In this document: one piece after another, positions 11,916 to 26,700 of the stretch
Layout: each line of letters starts with the position of its first letter
How positions within the stretch are numbered: position 1 is the stretch's first letter
The notes under the pieces: model-generated
Databases searched by the model: none
Told to the model about the DNA's origin: nothing
The model's input: only the letters and a program-made list of their open reading frames with translations
Assembly: GCF_000203915.1 (NCBI RefSeq)
Contig: NC_008392.1
Coordinates: 496,001 to 560,000, forward strand
Reading direction: 5' to 3'
DNA from: Burkholderia ambifaria AMMD
GTDB lineage: Bacteria > Pseudomonadota > Gammaproteobacteria > Burkholderiales > Burkholderiaceae
DNA: 64,000 nucleotides
Translations under genes and position numbers: made by a program

Positions 11916-13589
11916 TCAGGATTGAGCGGTCTTCTCGGCTTCCATCTTGCGCAGAACGAAGCGCTGGATCTTGCCGCTCGGGGTTTTCGGCAGCGCGTCG
12001 ACGAAGTCGATCGCGCGGGGATACGCGTGAGCCGACAGCCGCCGCTTCACGTGCTGGCTCAGTTCGTCGGCCAGCGCCGGCGTGCCTTCAAAGCCTTTCG
12101 ACAGCACGACGAACGCCTTGACGATCTCCGTGCGCTCCGGGTCCGGCACGCCTATCACCGCGGCCTCGCTGACGGCCGGATGCTCGATCAGCGCGCTTTC
12201 CACGTCGAACGGGCCGATCCGGTAGCCGGACGACGTGATCACGTCGTCCGCGCGGCCGATGAAGCTCACGGTGCCGTCCGGCTCGAGCTCGACGTTGTCG
12301 CCGGTCCGGTAGTAGCCGCCCGCGATCGCCGGCGTATCCTGCTGCCAGTAGCCGGTGAACCACAGCAGCGGCGAGCGTGCGATGTCGATGGCGAGGTTGC
12401 CGGGCTCACCCGGGCCCAGCTCGCGACCGGCTTCGTCGAGTACCGCGACGCGATAGCCGGGCATCGCGAGACCGGCCGAACCGACATGGACGACGTGCGT
12501 GAGCCCGTGATGGTTGTTCACGACCATCCCGAGTTCGGTCTGGCCGTAGTGATCGTGGATCGGCGCGCCGAGCGCCGCGTGGAACCAGCGCACGACTTCC
12601 GGATTCAGCGGCTCGCCCGCGCTACTGACGACGCGCAGTTGCCCTTTCAGCCGCGCCGCCACTTCGGTGCCGGCCGCCATCAGCATCCGGTACGCCGTCG
12701 GAGAACCGGCGAGGCTCGTGATGCCGAGCCGTTCGATCACGTCGCAGGTGCTGTCGACGGTAAAGCTGCCTTCGTACAGCGTCGTCGCATGGCCGAGCAG
12801 CAGCGGGCCCGTGATCGCATAGTAGAGACCGTATGCCCAACCGGGGTCGGCGATGTTCCAGAAGCGGTCGCTGTCGCGCAGGTCCACCGCGTCGCGCATG
12901 TACGCGCCGAACGCAAGCAGGGCGCGCAGCGGCACCGGCACGCCCTTCGGCAAACCCGTCGTGCCCGACGTCGACATCATCATGAACAGGTCGGTCCCCT
13001 TGCGCAGCACCGGTTCGAACCTGCCCGACTGCGCGTCGAGCGCCGTACGGAAATCGATGTCGCGGGCCGGCAGCGTGTCGCCCGGCTCGCGCACCGTCGC
13101 CACCGGCGGGCAATCCACGATTTCGTCGAGCTTCGCGCGATTCGCGATGTTGGTGACGATCAGCCGCGCATCGCTCATGCGCAGCCGGTGCTCGATCGCC
13201 TTCGGTCCGAACGCTGTGAAAAGCGGCTGGTAGACGGCCCCCGCGCGCCACGTGCCGAGGATCGTCGCGACGAGTTCGGGTGTGCGCGGCAACAGGCCGG
13301 CTACCACATCACCCGGCTTCACACCCTGCTCGACCAGCAGGTTCGCGACGCGCGCCGACAGCGCCTGCATCTGCGCGAACGTGAAGCTGCGATGCCGGCC
13401 GCCAGCGTCGATCCAGTCGAGGGCGATCGCGTTCGGGTCCGCCGCCGCATGCCGGTCGCAGCATTCGACGCAGGCGTTCAGGCCCTGCTCCAGGTCGCCG
13501 TGCAGATATGCGGTGGCGGTCTCGATACGGAAGCCGGCCACGGCGTCGGCGTAGGCCGGCACCTCCCGGGCAGTTGCTCCATCACGCAT
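11916..13589 (-). CDS. AMP-forming acyl-CoA synthetase
   Basis: A 557-residue adenylate-forming ligase that activates a carboxylic acid with ATP and CoA. The phosphate-binding motif [13 protein letters not shown], the [11 protein letters not shown] segment, [10 protein letters not shown], and the C-terminal [15 protein letters not shown] lysine motif are all visible. Start chosen at 13589 ([11 protein letters not shown]), where AGGAG lies 6 bases upstream, rather than an upstream in-frame start at 13658. It resembles the medium-chain or acetyl-CoA synthetase-like branch. First gene of its operon, divergent from an AraC-type activator. Confidence 0.93.
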   Translation of the reverse strand: MRDGATAREVPAYADAVAGFRIETATAYLHGDLEQGLNACVECCDRHAAADPNAIALDWIDAGGRHRSFTFAQMQALSARVANLLVEQGVKPGDVVAGLLPRTPELVATILGTWRAGAVYQPLFTAFGPKAIEHRLRMSDARLIVTNIANRAKLDEIVDCPPVATVREPGDTLPARDIDFRTALDAQSGRFEPVLRKGTDLFMMMSTSGTTGLPKGVPVPLRALLAFGAYMRDAVDLRDSDRFWNIADPGWAYGLYYAITGPLLLGHATTLYEGSFTVDSTCDVIERLGITSLAGSPTAYRMLMAAGTEVAARLKGQLRVVSSAGEPLNPEVVRWFHAALGAPIHDHYGQTELGMVVNNHHGLTHVVHVGSAGLAMPGYRVAVLDEAGRELGPGEPGNLAIDIARSPLLWFTGYWQQDTPAIAGGYYRTGDNVELEPDGTVSFIGRADDVITSSGYRIGPFDVESALIEHPAVSEAAVIGVPDPERTEIVKAFVVLSKGFEGTPALADELSQHVKRRLSAHAYPRAIDFVDALPKTPSGKIQRFVLRKMEAEKTAQS

Positions 13590-13657
13590 GCGTGTCTCCT
13601 GTTCGTTATGACCGCCCGGTGAACCGAGGGTATATCGATGATGGTAGACAGCAGTCA

Positions 13658-13671
13658 CATTGCAATCAATG
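13658..13671. promoter_or_regulatory. Small inverted repeat in the synthetase/AraC divergent promoter
   Basis: CATTG-CAAT-CAATG is a perfect 5-base-arm inverted repeat in the 137-base gap between the acyl-CoA synthetase and AraC-regulator genes. It is AT-richer than its surroundings and suitably placed for an activator site, but short enough to be chance. Confidence 0.3.
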
Positions 13672-13726
13672 ACAAACAGAATCTAGAATCGTGATCGCTT
13701 TTGCCATGTCTGGAGGGCATGAAAAC

Positions 13727-14731
13727 ATGGGGCCGCAGATGATCTCGCCCGATTTCGTCGAAGATGCGCTCGAGAGCCTGCGCCGGCAACGGATTCCGGC
13801 CGGGCCGGTACTGCACGCGGCCGGCCTGCCGGCCGCCGTGCGCGGGCCGGTTACGCCGCAGCAGTATGGCCGGCTGTGGCTGGCAATCGCCAGCGCGATC
13901 GACGACGAATTTTTCGGGCTCGCGGCCCGGCCGATGCGGCGGGGCAGCTTCATGCTGCTGTGCCATGCCGTGCTGGATGCGGGCACGCTCGAGAACGCGC
14001 TGCGGCGTGCGCTGCAGTTCTTGCGCGTGGTGCTGGACGAGCCGCACGGCGAGCTCGTGGTCGCCGACGGACAGGCGCAGATCGTGCTCAAGCAGGCCGG
14101 CGCGCCCTATTCCGCGTTCGCTTACCGGACGTTCTGGCTGATCCTGCTCGGGGTCGCCTGCTGGCTGACCGGCCGGCGCATTCCACTGCAGCGCATCGAT
14201 TTCGCGTGCCCGTGCCCCGATCACCGCAGCGATTATCACCAGTTCTTCGGGGTACCGGTCCATTTCGACCGGCCCGACAGCCGGCTCGCCTTCAACGCCG
14301 CGTATCTCGGGCTGCCGACGATCCGCTCCGCACAAGCATTGAAGACCTTCCTGCGCGGCGCGCCCGGCAATCTGCTGGTCCGCTACCGGCACGACACCGG
14401 CTGGGTGGCAAAAACGCGCGCGCACCTGAAGGCACTGCCGGCCGCCGAGTGGCCGGACTTCGACACGCTGGCCGTGCGCCTCGGCACGACGCCCGCGACG
14501 CTGCGGCGACGCCTGCGCAGCGAGGGACAGAGCTTCGCGTCGATCAAGGACGAGCTGCGCGGGGCACTGGCGCAGTCGCTGCTGCGCGCGCACAGGCTCA
14601 GCGTCGCGGAAATCGCGGCCGAACTCGGCTTCACCGAACCCAGCGCGTTTCATCGCGCGTTCCGGAAATGGACGGGCACGAGCCCGGGCGCGTTTCGGCG
14701 GGACGTCAATGTGGGGCAATCGGAGCATTGA
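13727..14731 (+). CDS. AraC-family transcriptional regulator (arabinose-binding-like N-domain)
   Basis: A 334-residue regulator. The N-terminal about 220 residues look like the ligand domain found in OruR/ArgR-like AraC proteins (DEFFGLAARPMRRGSFMLL is typical), and the C-terminal about 100 residues hold two helix-turn-helix motifs ending ELGFTEPSAFHRAFRKWTGTSPGAFRR. I choose ATG 13727 (MGPQMISPDF), with GGAGGG 9 bases upstream, over ATG 13691 or 13706. It is divergent from the acyl-CoA synthetase operon and probably activates it in response to that operon's substrate. Confidence 0.9.
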   Translation: MGPQMISPDFVEDALESLRRQRIPAGPVLHAAGLPAAVRGPVTPQQYGRLWLAIASAIDDEFFGLAARPMRRGSFMLLCHAVLDAGTLENALRRALQFLRVVLDEPHGELVVADGQAQIVLKQAGAPYSAFAYRTFWLILLGVACWLTGRRIPLQRIDFACPCPDHRSDYHQFFGVPVHFDRPDSRLAFNAAYLGLPTIRSAQALKTFLRGAPGNLLVRYRHDTGWVAKTRAHLKALPAAEWPDFDTLAVRLGTTPATLRRRLRSEGQSFASIKDELRGALAQSLLRAHRLSVAEIAAELGFTEPSAFHRAFRKWTGTSPGAFRRDVNVGQSEH

Positions 14732-15212
14732 TGCGCGGCGGGGCCCGGGCGGGCGCGCTGCGGGATCGGTGCGACATGCCGTCGACGCGGGCGGCTACCG
14801 GCTTGCTGACTTTCGTCGTGAGCCTGTTTCGTGGGGAACGCGGCTGGTCGCATCGGCTGGTTTTTCGCGTGCGCGGCGCTATCGCGCGATACCGCTCTGG
14901 ATGCGGACCGACGACCCGACGATGTCGATCTGCCTGGTCATGCTGATCGAGCTTGCCGGCCTCGGTGCGACCTACGCTGTGCGTGCTCAAGTACGTGCTG
15001 AGCACGTTGAATGTCGCGGTTGTGTTCTATCCGTCGGTCAACAGCTTCGCGAGGATCGGCATCTGCTGGCTGATGATGGTTCGGCGTCAGACGCTGTCGA
15101 AAGCGGAGTAGTCTCTGTCGAATAGCCGTGATGGCGGAATGCGAAGGCCACCGCGGGCCGCTTGGCGAGCACGCGTGGAATCGCGATCCTTCGAACTGAT
15201 GCGAGGCCCGAT
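14732..15212. other. Gene-poor gap, possible gene remnant
   Basis: Between the AraC regulator and the SnoaL-like gene I find no intact gene. The only plausible coding trace is the short membrane-like frame listed at 14947-15111. Confidence 0.5.
14947..15111 (+). pseudogene. Possible remnant of a membrane protein C-terminus
   Basis: A 54-codon frame without a good start ends LSKAE at TAG 15109-15111. Its middle (KYVLSTLNVAVVFYPSVNSF, then ARIGICWLMMV) has the residue mix of a real membrane protein end. An upstream stretch in another frame (SICLVMLIELAGLGATYA) is also hydrophobic, as if one frameshift separated the two. No family was recognised; this may be coincidence. Confidence 0.25.
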
Positions 15213-15584
15213 ATGGATGCAGTTCGTGCAGTCATCGAACCGTATGAAGCCGCACTTCGAGCGGCGATGCTCGCCAACGACGTCGACGCGCTCGACACGT
15301 TGCTCGATGACGACCTGATCTTCACGGTTCCGACCGGGCAGGTCATTGCAAAGCACGACGATCTGTCCGTGCATCGTGCGAAGCTGCTGCGCCTCGACGC
15401 ACTCGATATCCAGGAGATGGGGACGAAGATGATCGGCGAGATGATTCTCACCACGACGAAGGCGATGCTTGCCGGTCGTTTCGACGGCGCCGTATTCCAC
15501 GGCATGTTCGCCTATACGCGCCTGTGGCGCCGGTCGGGAAGCGACTGGCGTGTGGTTGCAGGACATGCATCGCAGATCGGTTGA
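15213..15584 (+). CDS. SnoaL-like / DUF4440 small protein
   Basis: A 123-residue protein with the alpha+beta cone pattern of the NTF2-like superfamily: an N-terminal helix (RAVIEPYEAALRAAMLANDVDALDTLLDDDLIFTVPTGQ), then strands ending in FAYTRLWRRSGSDWRVVAGHAS. Such proteins include small hydrolases and isomerases as well as binding folds, so no reaction can be given. Start ATG 15213 is preferred over an upstream TTG at 15162. It stands alone between an AraC regulator and the end of the rrn operon. Confidence 0.75.
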   Translation: MDAVRAVIEPYEAALRAAMLANDVDALDTLLDDDLIFTVPTGQVIAKHDDLSVHRAKLLRLDALDIQEMGTKMIGEMILTTTKAMLAGRFDGAVFHGMFAYTRLWRRSGSDWRVVAGHASQIG

Positions 15585-15756
15585 ACTGAGACATGCCGGC
15601 AATCGACGAACTGCGGGATCCAAAGGTGAATCGATGCCGCGAGTGTCGCGCACCGACATGCTCGGCGCGGTGGGAGCTGCGCCAATGAGGGGGAGAAGAG
15701 ATGCGCCAACGCTGACTCCGCCCCGCGCTGCCATCGCGTTTCCGCCGCGCCAATGC

Positions 15757-15784
15757 AAAAACCCCCGCCTTTCGGGCGGGGGTT
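15757..15784 (-). terminator. rrn operon Rho-independent terminator
   Basis: Perfect 8-base arms CCCCCGCC (15762-15769) and GGCGGGGG (15775-15782) with a 5-base loop. On the minus strand the stem is followed by five Ts. It lies just past the 5S rRNA and ends the operon. Confidence 0.9.
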
Positions 15785-15797
15785 CTTGGCTTAGGGA

Positions 15798-15912
15798 GCC
15801 TGACGATTACCTACTTTCACACGGGAATCCGCACTATCATCGGCGTAGAGTCGTTTCACGGTCCTGTTCGGGATGGGAAGGGGTGGGACCGACTCGCTAT
15901 GGTCATCAGGCA
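15798..15912 (-). rRNA. rrf: 5S ribosomal RNA
   Basis: On the minus strand the sequence runs from TGCCTGATGACCATAGCGAG to TAATCGTCAGGC. The two ends pair as the helix I stem, and the internal CCATCCCGAACAGG is the conserved loop of 5S rRNA. About 115 bases. Ends are placed from the stem and could be off by a base or two. Confidence 0.95.
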
Positions 15913-16141
15913 AAGAGGGTTGTCACGTTGCTTCGCAACGCGACCAATCTGGGAAGAAGCAGTAATTTAGGTTGTGTGTATCACACACGAGAATCCAACT
16001 TGTCTCGTCTTGCTACGCAGGTCGCCGGTACTTCAACCGGCGCGCCGCATCGATCAGCTTTGCTGCTCGATGCTCTGCGTGGGATGCTCGTAAGTGCTGA
16101 AGCACTAACGATCATCGACACAAGGCAGACTTGTTATAGGA

Positions 16142-19020
<2,879 letters not shown>

Positions 19021-19196
19021 TATAACGAGTCTGTCTCATCGACAGTCGCTACAGGTTGAGTTCTCGCGTTGTGCCGTATTCCAATTGAGTCAAACATAGA
19101 GTTCGAATCATCTTGAGATACATCGATACAATCACAACCCGGATAGTTTCCACGTCCATCTCAAGACGCTTCCGCTATCCAAATTACTTACTTCTT

Positions 19197-19213
19197 CCAG
19201 ATTGTTAAAGAAC
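19197..19213 (-). promoter_or_regulatory. boxA antitermination element in the 16S-23S spacer
   Basis: The minus strand reads GTTCTTTAACAATCTGG, close to the rrn boxA core (CTTTAACAA) that recruits NusB/NusE for antitermination. It lies between tRNA-Ala and 23S, where rrn operons usually carry a second boxA. Confidence 0.7.
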
Positions 19214-19308
19214 GACAGCCGATATCTGTTGATATCACTCTGACTGGCTCAATCGCCAATGCAAAATTCTCGGTTCAGTGTCTGAACCAAGCCCTTAGCG
19301 TTGGTGAT

Positions 19309-19384
19309 TGGTGGAGGCAGACGGGATCGAACCGACGACCCCCTGCTTGCAAAGCAGGTGCTCTCCCAGCTGAGCTATGCCCCC
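19309..19384 (-). tRNA. tRNA-Ala (anticodon TGC)
   Basis: A 76-base tRNA starting GGGGGCATAGCTCAGCTGGG with encoded 3' CCA. The anticodon loop reads CTTTGCAAG, giving TGC. The T-loop GTTCGATCC and closed acceptor stem are intact. It is the second spacer tRNA of the operon. Confidence 0.97.
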
Positions 19385-19469
19385 ATGTACAGATGACCTC
19401 AGGTTTCAGCCTAGCGGTAGAGGTACTCGTAAGCGCTGAAGCGCTAACGACCACCGACACGTCAGACAA

Positions 19470-19546
19470 TGGTGGGTCTGGTTGGATTCGAACCAACGAC
19501 CCCCGCCTTATCAAGACGGTGCTCTAACCGACTGAGCTACAGACCC
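19470..19546 (-). tRNA. tRNA-Ile (anticodon GAT)
   Basis: A 77-base tRNA starting GGGTCTGTAGCTCAGTCGGT with encoded CCA. The anticodon loop CTTGATAAG gives GAT, and GTTCGAATCC is the T-loop. Ile before Ala in the 16S-23S spacer is the common proteobacterial order. Confidence 0.97.
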
Positions 19547-19608
19547 CTGAGTCTGTCTTTAATTTACAGCCGATAAGCGTGAGCGCTCAATTTTGCGAGA
19601 AGCTCTGG

Positions 19609-21141
<1,533 letters not shown>

Positions 21142-21305
21142 AAACCTGTTACTGTTTTCGGTTCGGTTAAGAACCGGTCGCTCACTCAAAGCTGACAGGA
21201 ATATGAATCACTTCATAAACCTGACTTACTTTAGTGTGAGACTCTTGATACTTTCGCTATCTGATCCGAAGATCAGCTCGCTTCCATCAAGCGCCCACAC
21301 TTATC

Positions 21306-21327
21306 GGCTGTTAATTTTTAAAGAGCA
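21306..21327 (-). promoter_or_regulatory. boxA in the rrn leader
   Basis: The minus strand reads TGCTCTTTAAAAATTAACAG, close to the rrn leader boxA consensus (TGCTCTTTAACA). It lies 165 bases before the 16S start and 220 bases after the promoter, the expected place for the antitermination signal. Confidence 0.75.
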
Positions 21328-21548
21328 TTTCTGCGAGAAACCTTCTGTTTCCCAGCAGCGCTGCGTTTTCAGCAGCAGAGAAGCGAGATTATGAACCGTC
21401 TTTCTTCGCTCGTCAACAACTTTCTGAACTGCTTCGTTGCGACGGCGGGGGTTCAACTTCGTGTGCGCCAGGGCTTCTACAACCTTCCCCGTCAGCACCG
21501 CTTCCCTTCCCTCCCGCGCCGCGTTTCCGTTAGCGCGAAAGAGGCGTG

Positions 21549-21606
21549 ATTCTAAGCACCCGCCCCTGCCGACGCAACCCCTTTTGTGAAAATATTTTGA
21601 AAAAGC
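21549..21606 (-). promoter_or_regulatory. rrn P1 promoter with UP element
   Basis: On the minus strand TTGCGT (21577-21572), a 17-base spacer and TAGAAT (21554-21549) form a sigma-70 core. Just upstream (21580-21606) lies an AT-rich run, TTTTTCAAAATATTTTCACA, like an UP element. A GC-rich discriminator (CACGCCTC) follows the -10, as in promoters under stringent control. The start site is inferred. Confidence 0.8.
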
Positions 21607-21771
21607 CGCCCGCGCAGCCTCCAGGGCGCGCGCCCTTCTTTCCTCTTATATAAGGAGGCCGACAGCATCCCGATCGTACGCACCCGTGCCAGTCACCATG
21701 CCGCGGAACAAACAAAGGGGTACGCGCGGTCGAGTATCATCCCGCGATCGAACAACGCACTCATACCGACG

Positions 21772-22209
21772 ATGGACAGCACCACTCAATCCGGCGACGC
21801 CGATCTTCGCGACGAATATGCCGCGCTTCGCGAGCGCGCCGTCATGCTGGAAGAACAGGCCCCGCCGCTCCTGCAACGCATCTCGGATGTGCTGCCGCGC
21901 ATCAGCGGCGAGTCCGAACTGGCGGACGAGCATCGCGAACGGCTCGTCGGCGCACGCAACGCCGCGATGGTCTCGATCGAAAACTATCAGCAGGCGATTC
22001 CGTTCCTGCAGACGGCCGACTCGATCATCGAGCAGCTCGACAAGACGCCCGAGCGCGACGAGGACATCGAGTGGCGCGAATCGCTGCTGCAGCGGCTCGA
22101 CGAACTGATCGACGTCGCGGTCGTGATGATCGACGATGCGCAAGCCTATTTCGAGCAAGCGGATGCTTGCGATCTCTCCAGCGTGCCGAAGTCCATTCTC
22201 GAAGACTGA
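21772..22209 (+). CDS. Hypothetical acidic helical protein
   Basis: A 145-residue, strongly acidic protein predicted to be mostly helical, with heptad-like runs (LREYAALRERAVMLEE-like near the N-terminus, and LLQRLDELIDVAVVMIDDA). No signal peptide, no cysteine-rich motif and no recognised domain. Codon use fits the genome. It reads away from the rrn promoter, 195 bases beyond its -35 element. Function unknown; the helical, acidic character suggests a protein-binding role but nothing more can be said. Confidence 0.65.
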   Translation: MDSTTQSGDADLRDEYAALRERAVMLEEQAPPLLQRISDVLPRISGESELADEHRERLVGARNAAMVSIENYQQAIPFLQTADSIIEQLDKTPERDEDIEWRESLLQRLDELIDVAVVMIDDAQAYFEQADACDLSSVPKSILED

Positions 22210-22375
22210 GCATCACGGCCCGGACACGCACTGCGCATCGACTGAACATGATGTTGCGCATGCCGATCGGCTGTCACTGCTCGACACCTTGACGTCGACG
22301 ATCAGATACGTCCCGCAAAAGCTCACCTTGCCGTCACGGGTTTACGGGTACCCGCCAACCGTGGCCCGTGAGTGA

Positions 22376-23059
22376 CTAGAGCGTATCGAGCACGATCGTC
22401 TCGCTGACGATCGGCACACGGATGTACCCGCCCACCGCATCGCCATACGCGTGCGCATTTCCATCGATTACGTATTGCGCGGTCAATGCGCACAGCGTCG
22501 CGTCCCGCGCGTCGACCGAGCGCAGAGTCGACACGTCGATCCCGACTTGCGCGAGCAATTGCCGGCGCTGGTTGCGTTTCTGCTTCGCCGACGCAATCGC
22601 CTTGCCGAGCATCGCGCAGGTAATCGCGTACGGATAGGTCTCGAAGCTCACGTTCCCGCCGGCGTACCGTGCATCGGTGAGCAGCGGATAGGCCTGCGCC
22701 AGCGCGCGGTACACGCGCTCGCCCATGAACATCCAGTCGAAGAAGCCCGACGCACTGGTCACGGCCTGTTCGCGCGACGGCGTCGGAAAGCACGAGATCC
22801 GCTCGCGCGCGAGCGCCTGCTCGGCCGCGCGGCGTCCGCTTCCCGTCCACCACAGGCTCGGCGCATCGACGCCGACGGCCACCACGCCATGCTCGATGCA
22901 CAGCGCGGGCAGCGCTTCGGGTGCGATCCGAGCCTCGCGGCAGACGATCGTCGAGCCGCGCAGGATCACGAGATCGCATTGCTTCTTGTCGCCGCCGACA
23001 TCGACGCCCGCCACCGCAGGCACCGACCACGCGACGGATCGGGATCGGGCCGCCCGCAT
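22376..23059 (-). CDS. DUF429 family protein (predicted RNase H-like fold)
   Basis: A 227-residue protein. The opening VAGVDVGGDKKQCDLVIL and the following VVAVGVDAPSLW are the two acidic strands typical of DUF429 proteins, which belong to a predicted RNase H-like nuclease superfamily. FETYPYA and VDARDATLCALTA also fit the family. No activity has been settled for the family as far as I know. The gene starts 9 bases after the HD hydrolase gene on the same strand, so the two are probably co-transcribed. Confidence 0.8.
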   Translation of the reverse strand: MRAARSRSVAWSVPAVAGVDVGGDKKQCDLVILRGSTIVCREARIAPEALPALCIEHGVVAVGVDAPSLWWTGSGRRAAEQALARERISCFPTPSREQAVTSASGFFDWMFMGERVYRALAQAYPLLTDARYAGGNVSFETYPYAITCAMLGKAIASAKQKRNQRRQLLAQVGIDVSTLRSVDARDATLCALTAQYVIDGNAHAYGDAVGGYIRVPIVSETIVLDTL

Positions 23060-23068
23060 GGCTGCGCG

Positions 23069-23593
23069 TCAGTCCGCCGGCCGCGCGTCGTACGCGGCAT
23101 CGAAGATCCCTTCCAGGCCGGGATGCACGCCGCGCATCCGGTCGACGACCGACTTCGCCCAGTCGAAGTACGCCTGCTTTCGCTCGAGCGGCCAGTCCGC
23201 GGGCGGATGCCGCGTGATGTCGCGCAGGTTGCAGATCTTGTCGGCCAGCTTCACGAGCTTCGCGCGCCGGCTGATGCTCGCCGCATGCTCGACCTGAAGG
23301 CGCTTGCGCTCTTCCTTCGGCAACGACTTGTCGTCGGTGACTTCCATCACGATGTCCGCGACGTCCTTGCCGAACAGCCGCAGCAGTTCCTGCTCGGTCG
23401 TCTCCGTATCCTCGATCGTGTCGTGCAACACGGCCGCGACGATCACGCGCTCGTCCTCGATGCCGGCTTCGTTGGCCAGCACATCGGCCAGCGCGATCGG
23501 ATGGTTGATGTACGGCGATGCCTCGTCGTCCTTGCGCCGCTGATTGCGATGCTTGTCCGCCGCGAATGCGATGGCAGCTACCAGCTTGTTCAT
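23069..23593 (-). CDS. HD-domain hydrolase, MESH1/SpoT-hydrolase-like
   Basis: A 174-residue single-domain HD protein. NQRRKDDEASPYINHP, VAAVLHDTIEDT and KLVKLADKICNLRDI match the hydrolase domain of SpoT and the small MESH1 hydrolases that remove pyrophosphate from (p)ppGpp or act on NADPH. There is no synthetase or regulatory domain. ATG 23593 is chosen because GAGGGG lies 5 bases upstream; an upstream in-frame start at 23659 is unlikely. It lies between yhaN and the DUF429 gene. Confidence 0.85.
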   Translation of the reverse strand: MNKLVAAIAFAADKHRNQRRKDDEASPYINHPIALADVLANEAGIEDERVIVAAVLHDTIEDTETTEQELLRLFGKDVADIVMEVTDDKSLPKEERKRLQVEHAASISRRAKLVKLADKICNLRDITRHPPADWPLERKQAYFDWAKSVVDRMRGVHPGLEGIFDAAYDARPAD

Positions 23594-23714
23594 ATTGACC
23601 CCTCGTGTGGCCGGACTACGGCCGGCAGAACCGGTCGCGTCCGTTTCGGAACCGCACATACTACCTGTACGCGATGATCATTCCCACGTATCGGGAACAT
23701 CGAGCCGCCCGGCG

Positions 23715-26700
23715 TCATGCGCCGGCCGTCTCGCGCTGCAGCCCGACCACGTTGACCTGCGCGCCGAACACGTCCCGCACGAGCGGCAGCAGGTGATCGT
23801 GGTGCGTCAGGAACAGCACCTGGGTTCGCGTCGACAGATCGCGCAGCGCCTCGAGCCCCGCCTTCGCACGCGCATCGTCGAAGTTGATGAACAGATCGTC
23901 GGCAACGAACGGCAGCGCGGTCCGGCTGGCGAGCTGCAGTTCGAGCGCCGCGATCCGCAGCGCGAGGAACAGCTGGTCGCGCGTGCCTTCGCTCAGGCCG
24001 GCGACCTCGACCGACGCGCCCTTGGTGCGCCGCGCGTATAGCGCGGGCGGCGTCCGTTCGGTGTCGACGGTCAGCCGCGCGAATTCGCCGAGCGTGAGCC
24101 CCGCGAAAATCTCGCCCGCCCGGCGCAGCATCGGCCCCTGCTTCTGGTCGCGATAGCGATCGGTCGCCCACTTCAGCAGACGGCTCGCGGTCGCCGCTTC
24201 CAGATACTGTTCGGCCGCGTCGCCCATCGCGGCCAGCGCTTCCTGCCGCTTCGCCTCGGCGACGGCCGCGCTCGCCTGGCCGTCGATCGCGCCGAATGCC
24301 TGCTGCGCGACGACCTGCTGCTGCGCGAGTGCGTTCAGGCGCTGGCCGACGTCGCCGAGCGCCTGCTTCACTGCTTCGAGATGCGCGGGCACGTCGGCGA
24401 TGTCCTGTTCCGCGACCTCCGCCTCGACGACCGCCTGGGACAACCCGTCGCCATCGCGCACCAGCGCCTCCTTCGCGGCATCGACGGCCTGCCGAAGCTG
24501 GCGCTGCCGATCCGATCGCTCGGCCAGCGGCAGCGCCGCGTCGATCGACGCGACGCCGGCCAGTTGCAGCAACGGCTGAATGCGCGCATCCGCACCGGCC
24601 ACCGCGGCGGCCGCATCGGCGACCTTGCCGTCGGCCTGCCGCACCGCCTCGTCGGCACGATCGATCGCGCGCGCGGTTTCCCGTGCGGCCGCCACGCGCA
24701 TCGTCAACCGGCGCGCAACGTCCAGCCAGTCGCCGCTCGCCAGCCATGCGGGCTCGAGCGCTTCAGCGAGCCGCCGTGCGCCTGCCTCGAGCGCCGCCAG
24801 CTCCGCGCGGATCGCGGCCATCCGGTTGCGCGGCGCATCGACCGCGGCCAGCTCGGCCGTCACCGTATTCGCAAGCCCGAGCGCCCCTTCCGCCGCAGCC
24901 AGCGTCACAGCATTCGCTGACAGCTTCGCGTCGGCGAGCGCATCGCGCCATTGTGCTTGCCACGCATCGTAGGCCGCCTGGGCCTGGCCCGCGCGTGAAC
25001 GGGCCGTCGCGCATCCGCGTTCGGCTTCGCGCGCGCGGTCCTCCAGGCTGTCCTTCTGCGCGAGCGTCTTCTCGGCCGATTGCACGAACGTCTCGGCGAT
25101 CGCGATGAGCGCAGCCAGCCCGTCGGCGTCACTGCCGCGCGATACCAGACGCAGCGCCGTACGCAACGCAGCTTCCGCGCCGGCCCGCGCTTCGCGGATC
25201 GTCTCGAAGTCACGGCGCTGACGGTCAAGCTCGAGTTGCGCGGCAAACACCACGTCGCGCTTCGCGAGCCAGTCGCCCATCGCCGCCAGCGGCATGCCAG
25301 GCACGCCGGCCGTCGCCGCGAGGTCGGACCATGCGTCGCGATGCGCGGCCAGCTCGCGCTCACGCTCGTCGACGGCCGCCTGTCGGCGCGTCAATACGGC
25401 GCGGGCGGACTCGACCTGCTGACGCAGCGATTGCAACGTCGCCGCCGCTTGCGTGGCACCGAGCTGCGCGTCGACGAGTTCGTCGGCGAGGCGAATCGCA
25501 TCGTCGACGGCCGGCGCACCCGTTGCGAGATCGACCGCGCCGCTGCGGATGTCGCCCCACGCACCGTCGCGACGTGCGCGCGCCGCCAGCACCTCGGCGG
25601 TCGTGACGACCTTGTGAGTCTCGGCGAAATGCTTCTCTTGCAGTTCGAGCCGCTCGAGTTCCTCCTGCGCGGCGTCGCGCGCATCGCGTGCGGCGGCCGC
25701 CGCGCTCGCGCGCTCGCTTGCTTCGTTGAGCAGCACGCCGAGCCGCGCCGCAGACGGCACATCGAGCACCCGCAGCGCGTCGACCGGCTTGCGCCACTGG
25801 CCCAGCGCATCGAGCGCATCGGCGAGCGCGCGCTCCGCGGCGGCGATGTCGCGTTCGAGCGCCTGTTCGCGCTGGCCGCTGCTGCGAAAGCCCTGCGCGT
25901 CGGCAAGCGCCGCGCGAAGCACTTCCGGCACATCGACCGTGGACACACGCGCCAGTTGTTCCTGCGCGTGCGCGAGTTCCTGCGTGCGCTCGTCGAGCGA
26001 TTCGCGCGCGCCGGCCAGCGCCTGATGCAGCGCGCCGTGATCGCGCAACAGGTTCGCGACCGTCTTCAGCGACAGCGCGCTCGGCAGCGCCGCACGCAGC
26101 GACGCCTCGTCGGTCGGCCAGCCGAGCTGAGCCGCGGCGGAAGCGGCGGCGGACAGATGCCGCTCGACGTCCGCGCCGAGCAACAGCAGATCCTGTGCGT
26201 GATTCATGCAGGCGCCGCGCAACTGGTCGAGTGCTTCGATGTCGCGTTCGAGCGCGATCGCGTCGGCATCCGGATCGATCGCATCGCGCGCCTGCCGTTT
26301 CGCGAGCAGATCCGCACGGCGCTCCTCGAGCACCTTCTGTTCGGCCGCGAGATCGCCTTGCGCTTTCAGCAGGTCTGCGTACGCGGTCGGCGGCAATTCG
26401 ACGACGGCGCCCAGTTCGGCAAGCGCCGCTTCCTTGATCGTCAATTCCTTCAGGTACGGCGCCAGCCGGCGCACGCGCTCGAGCTTCGAGCGCAGCGCTT
26501 CAAGGCGGCGCTGCTCCGTGCGCGCCTGCTCGATCTCCTGTTCGACCGCATCGCGCGCTTCCTTGCGATCGACCCAGTCGCGCGTGCGCACCTGGACCGC
26601 CTTCAGTTCGCCGACCGCCTCGTTGAACGACGTCTCCGCCTGCGCGAATGCGCTGCCGCTGCGCCGCGGCGCCCACAGCTCGCCCGCGCGCGCGTCGAGT

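Noticed and set aside
15919..15931. parS-like half GTTGTCACGTTGC next to the 5S gene.
   Set aside because: Only the left half matches; it lies in the rrn spacer and continues into an unrelated hairpin.
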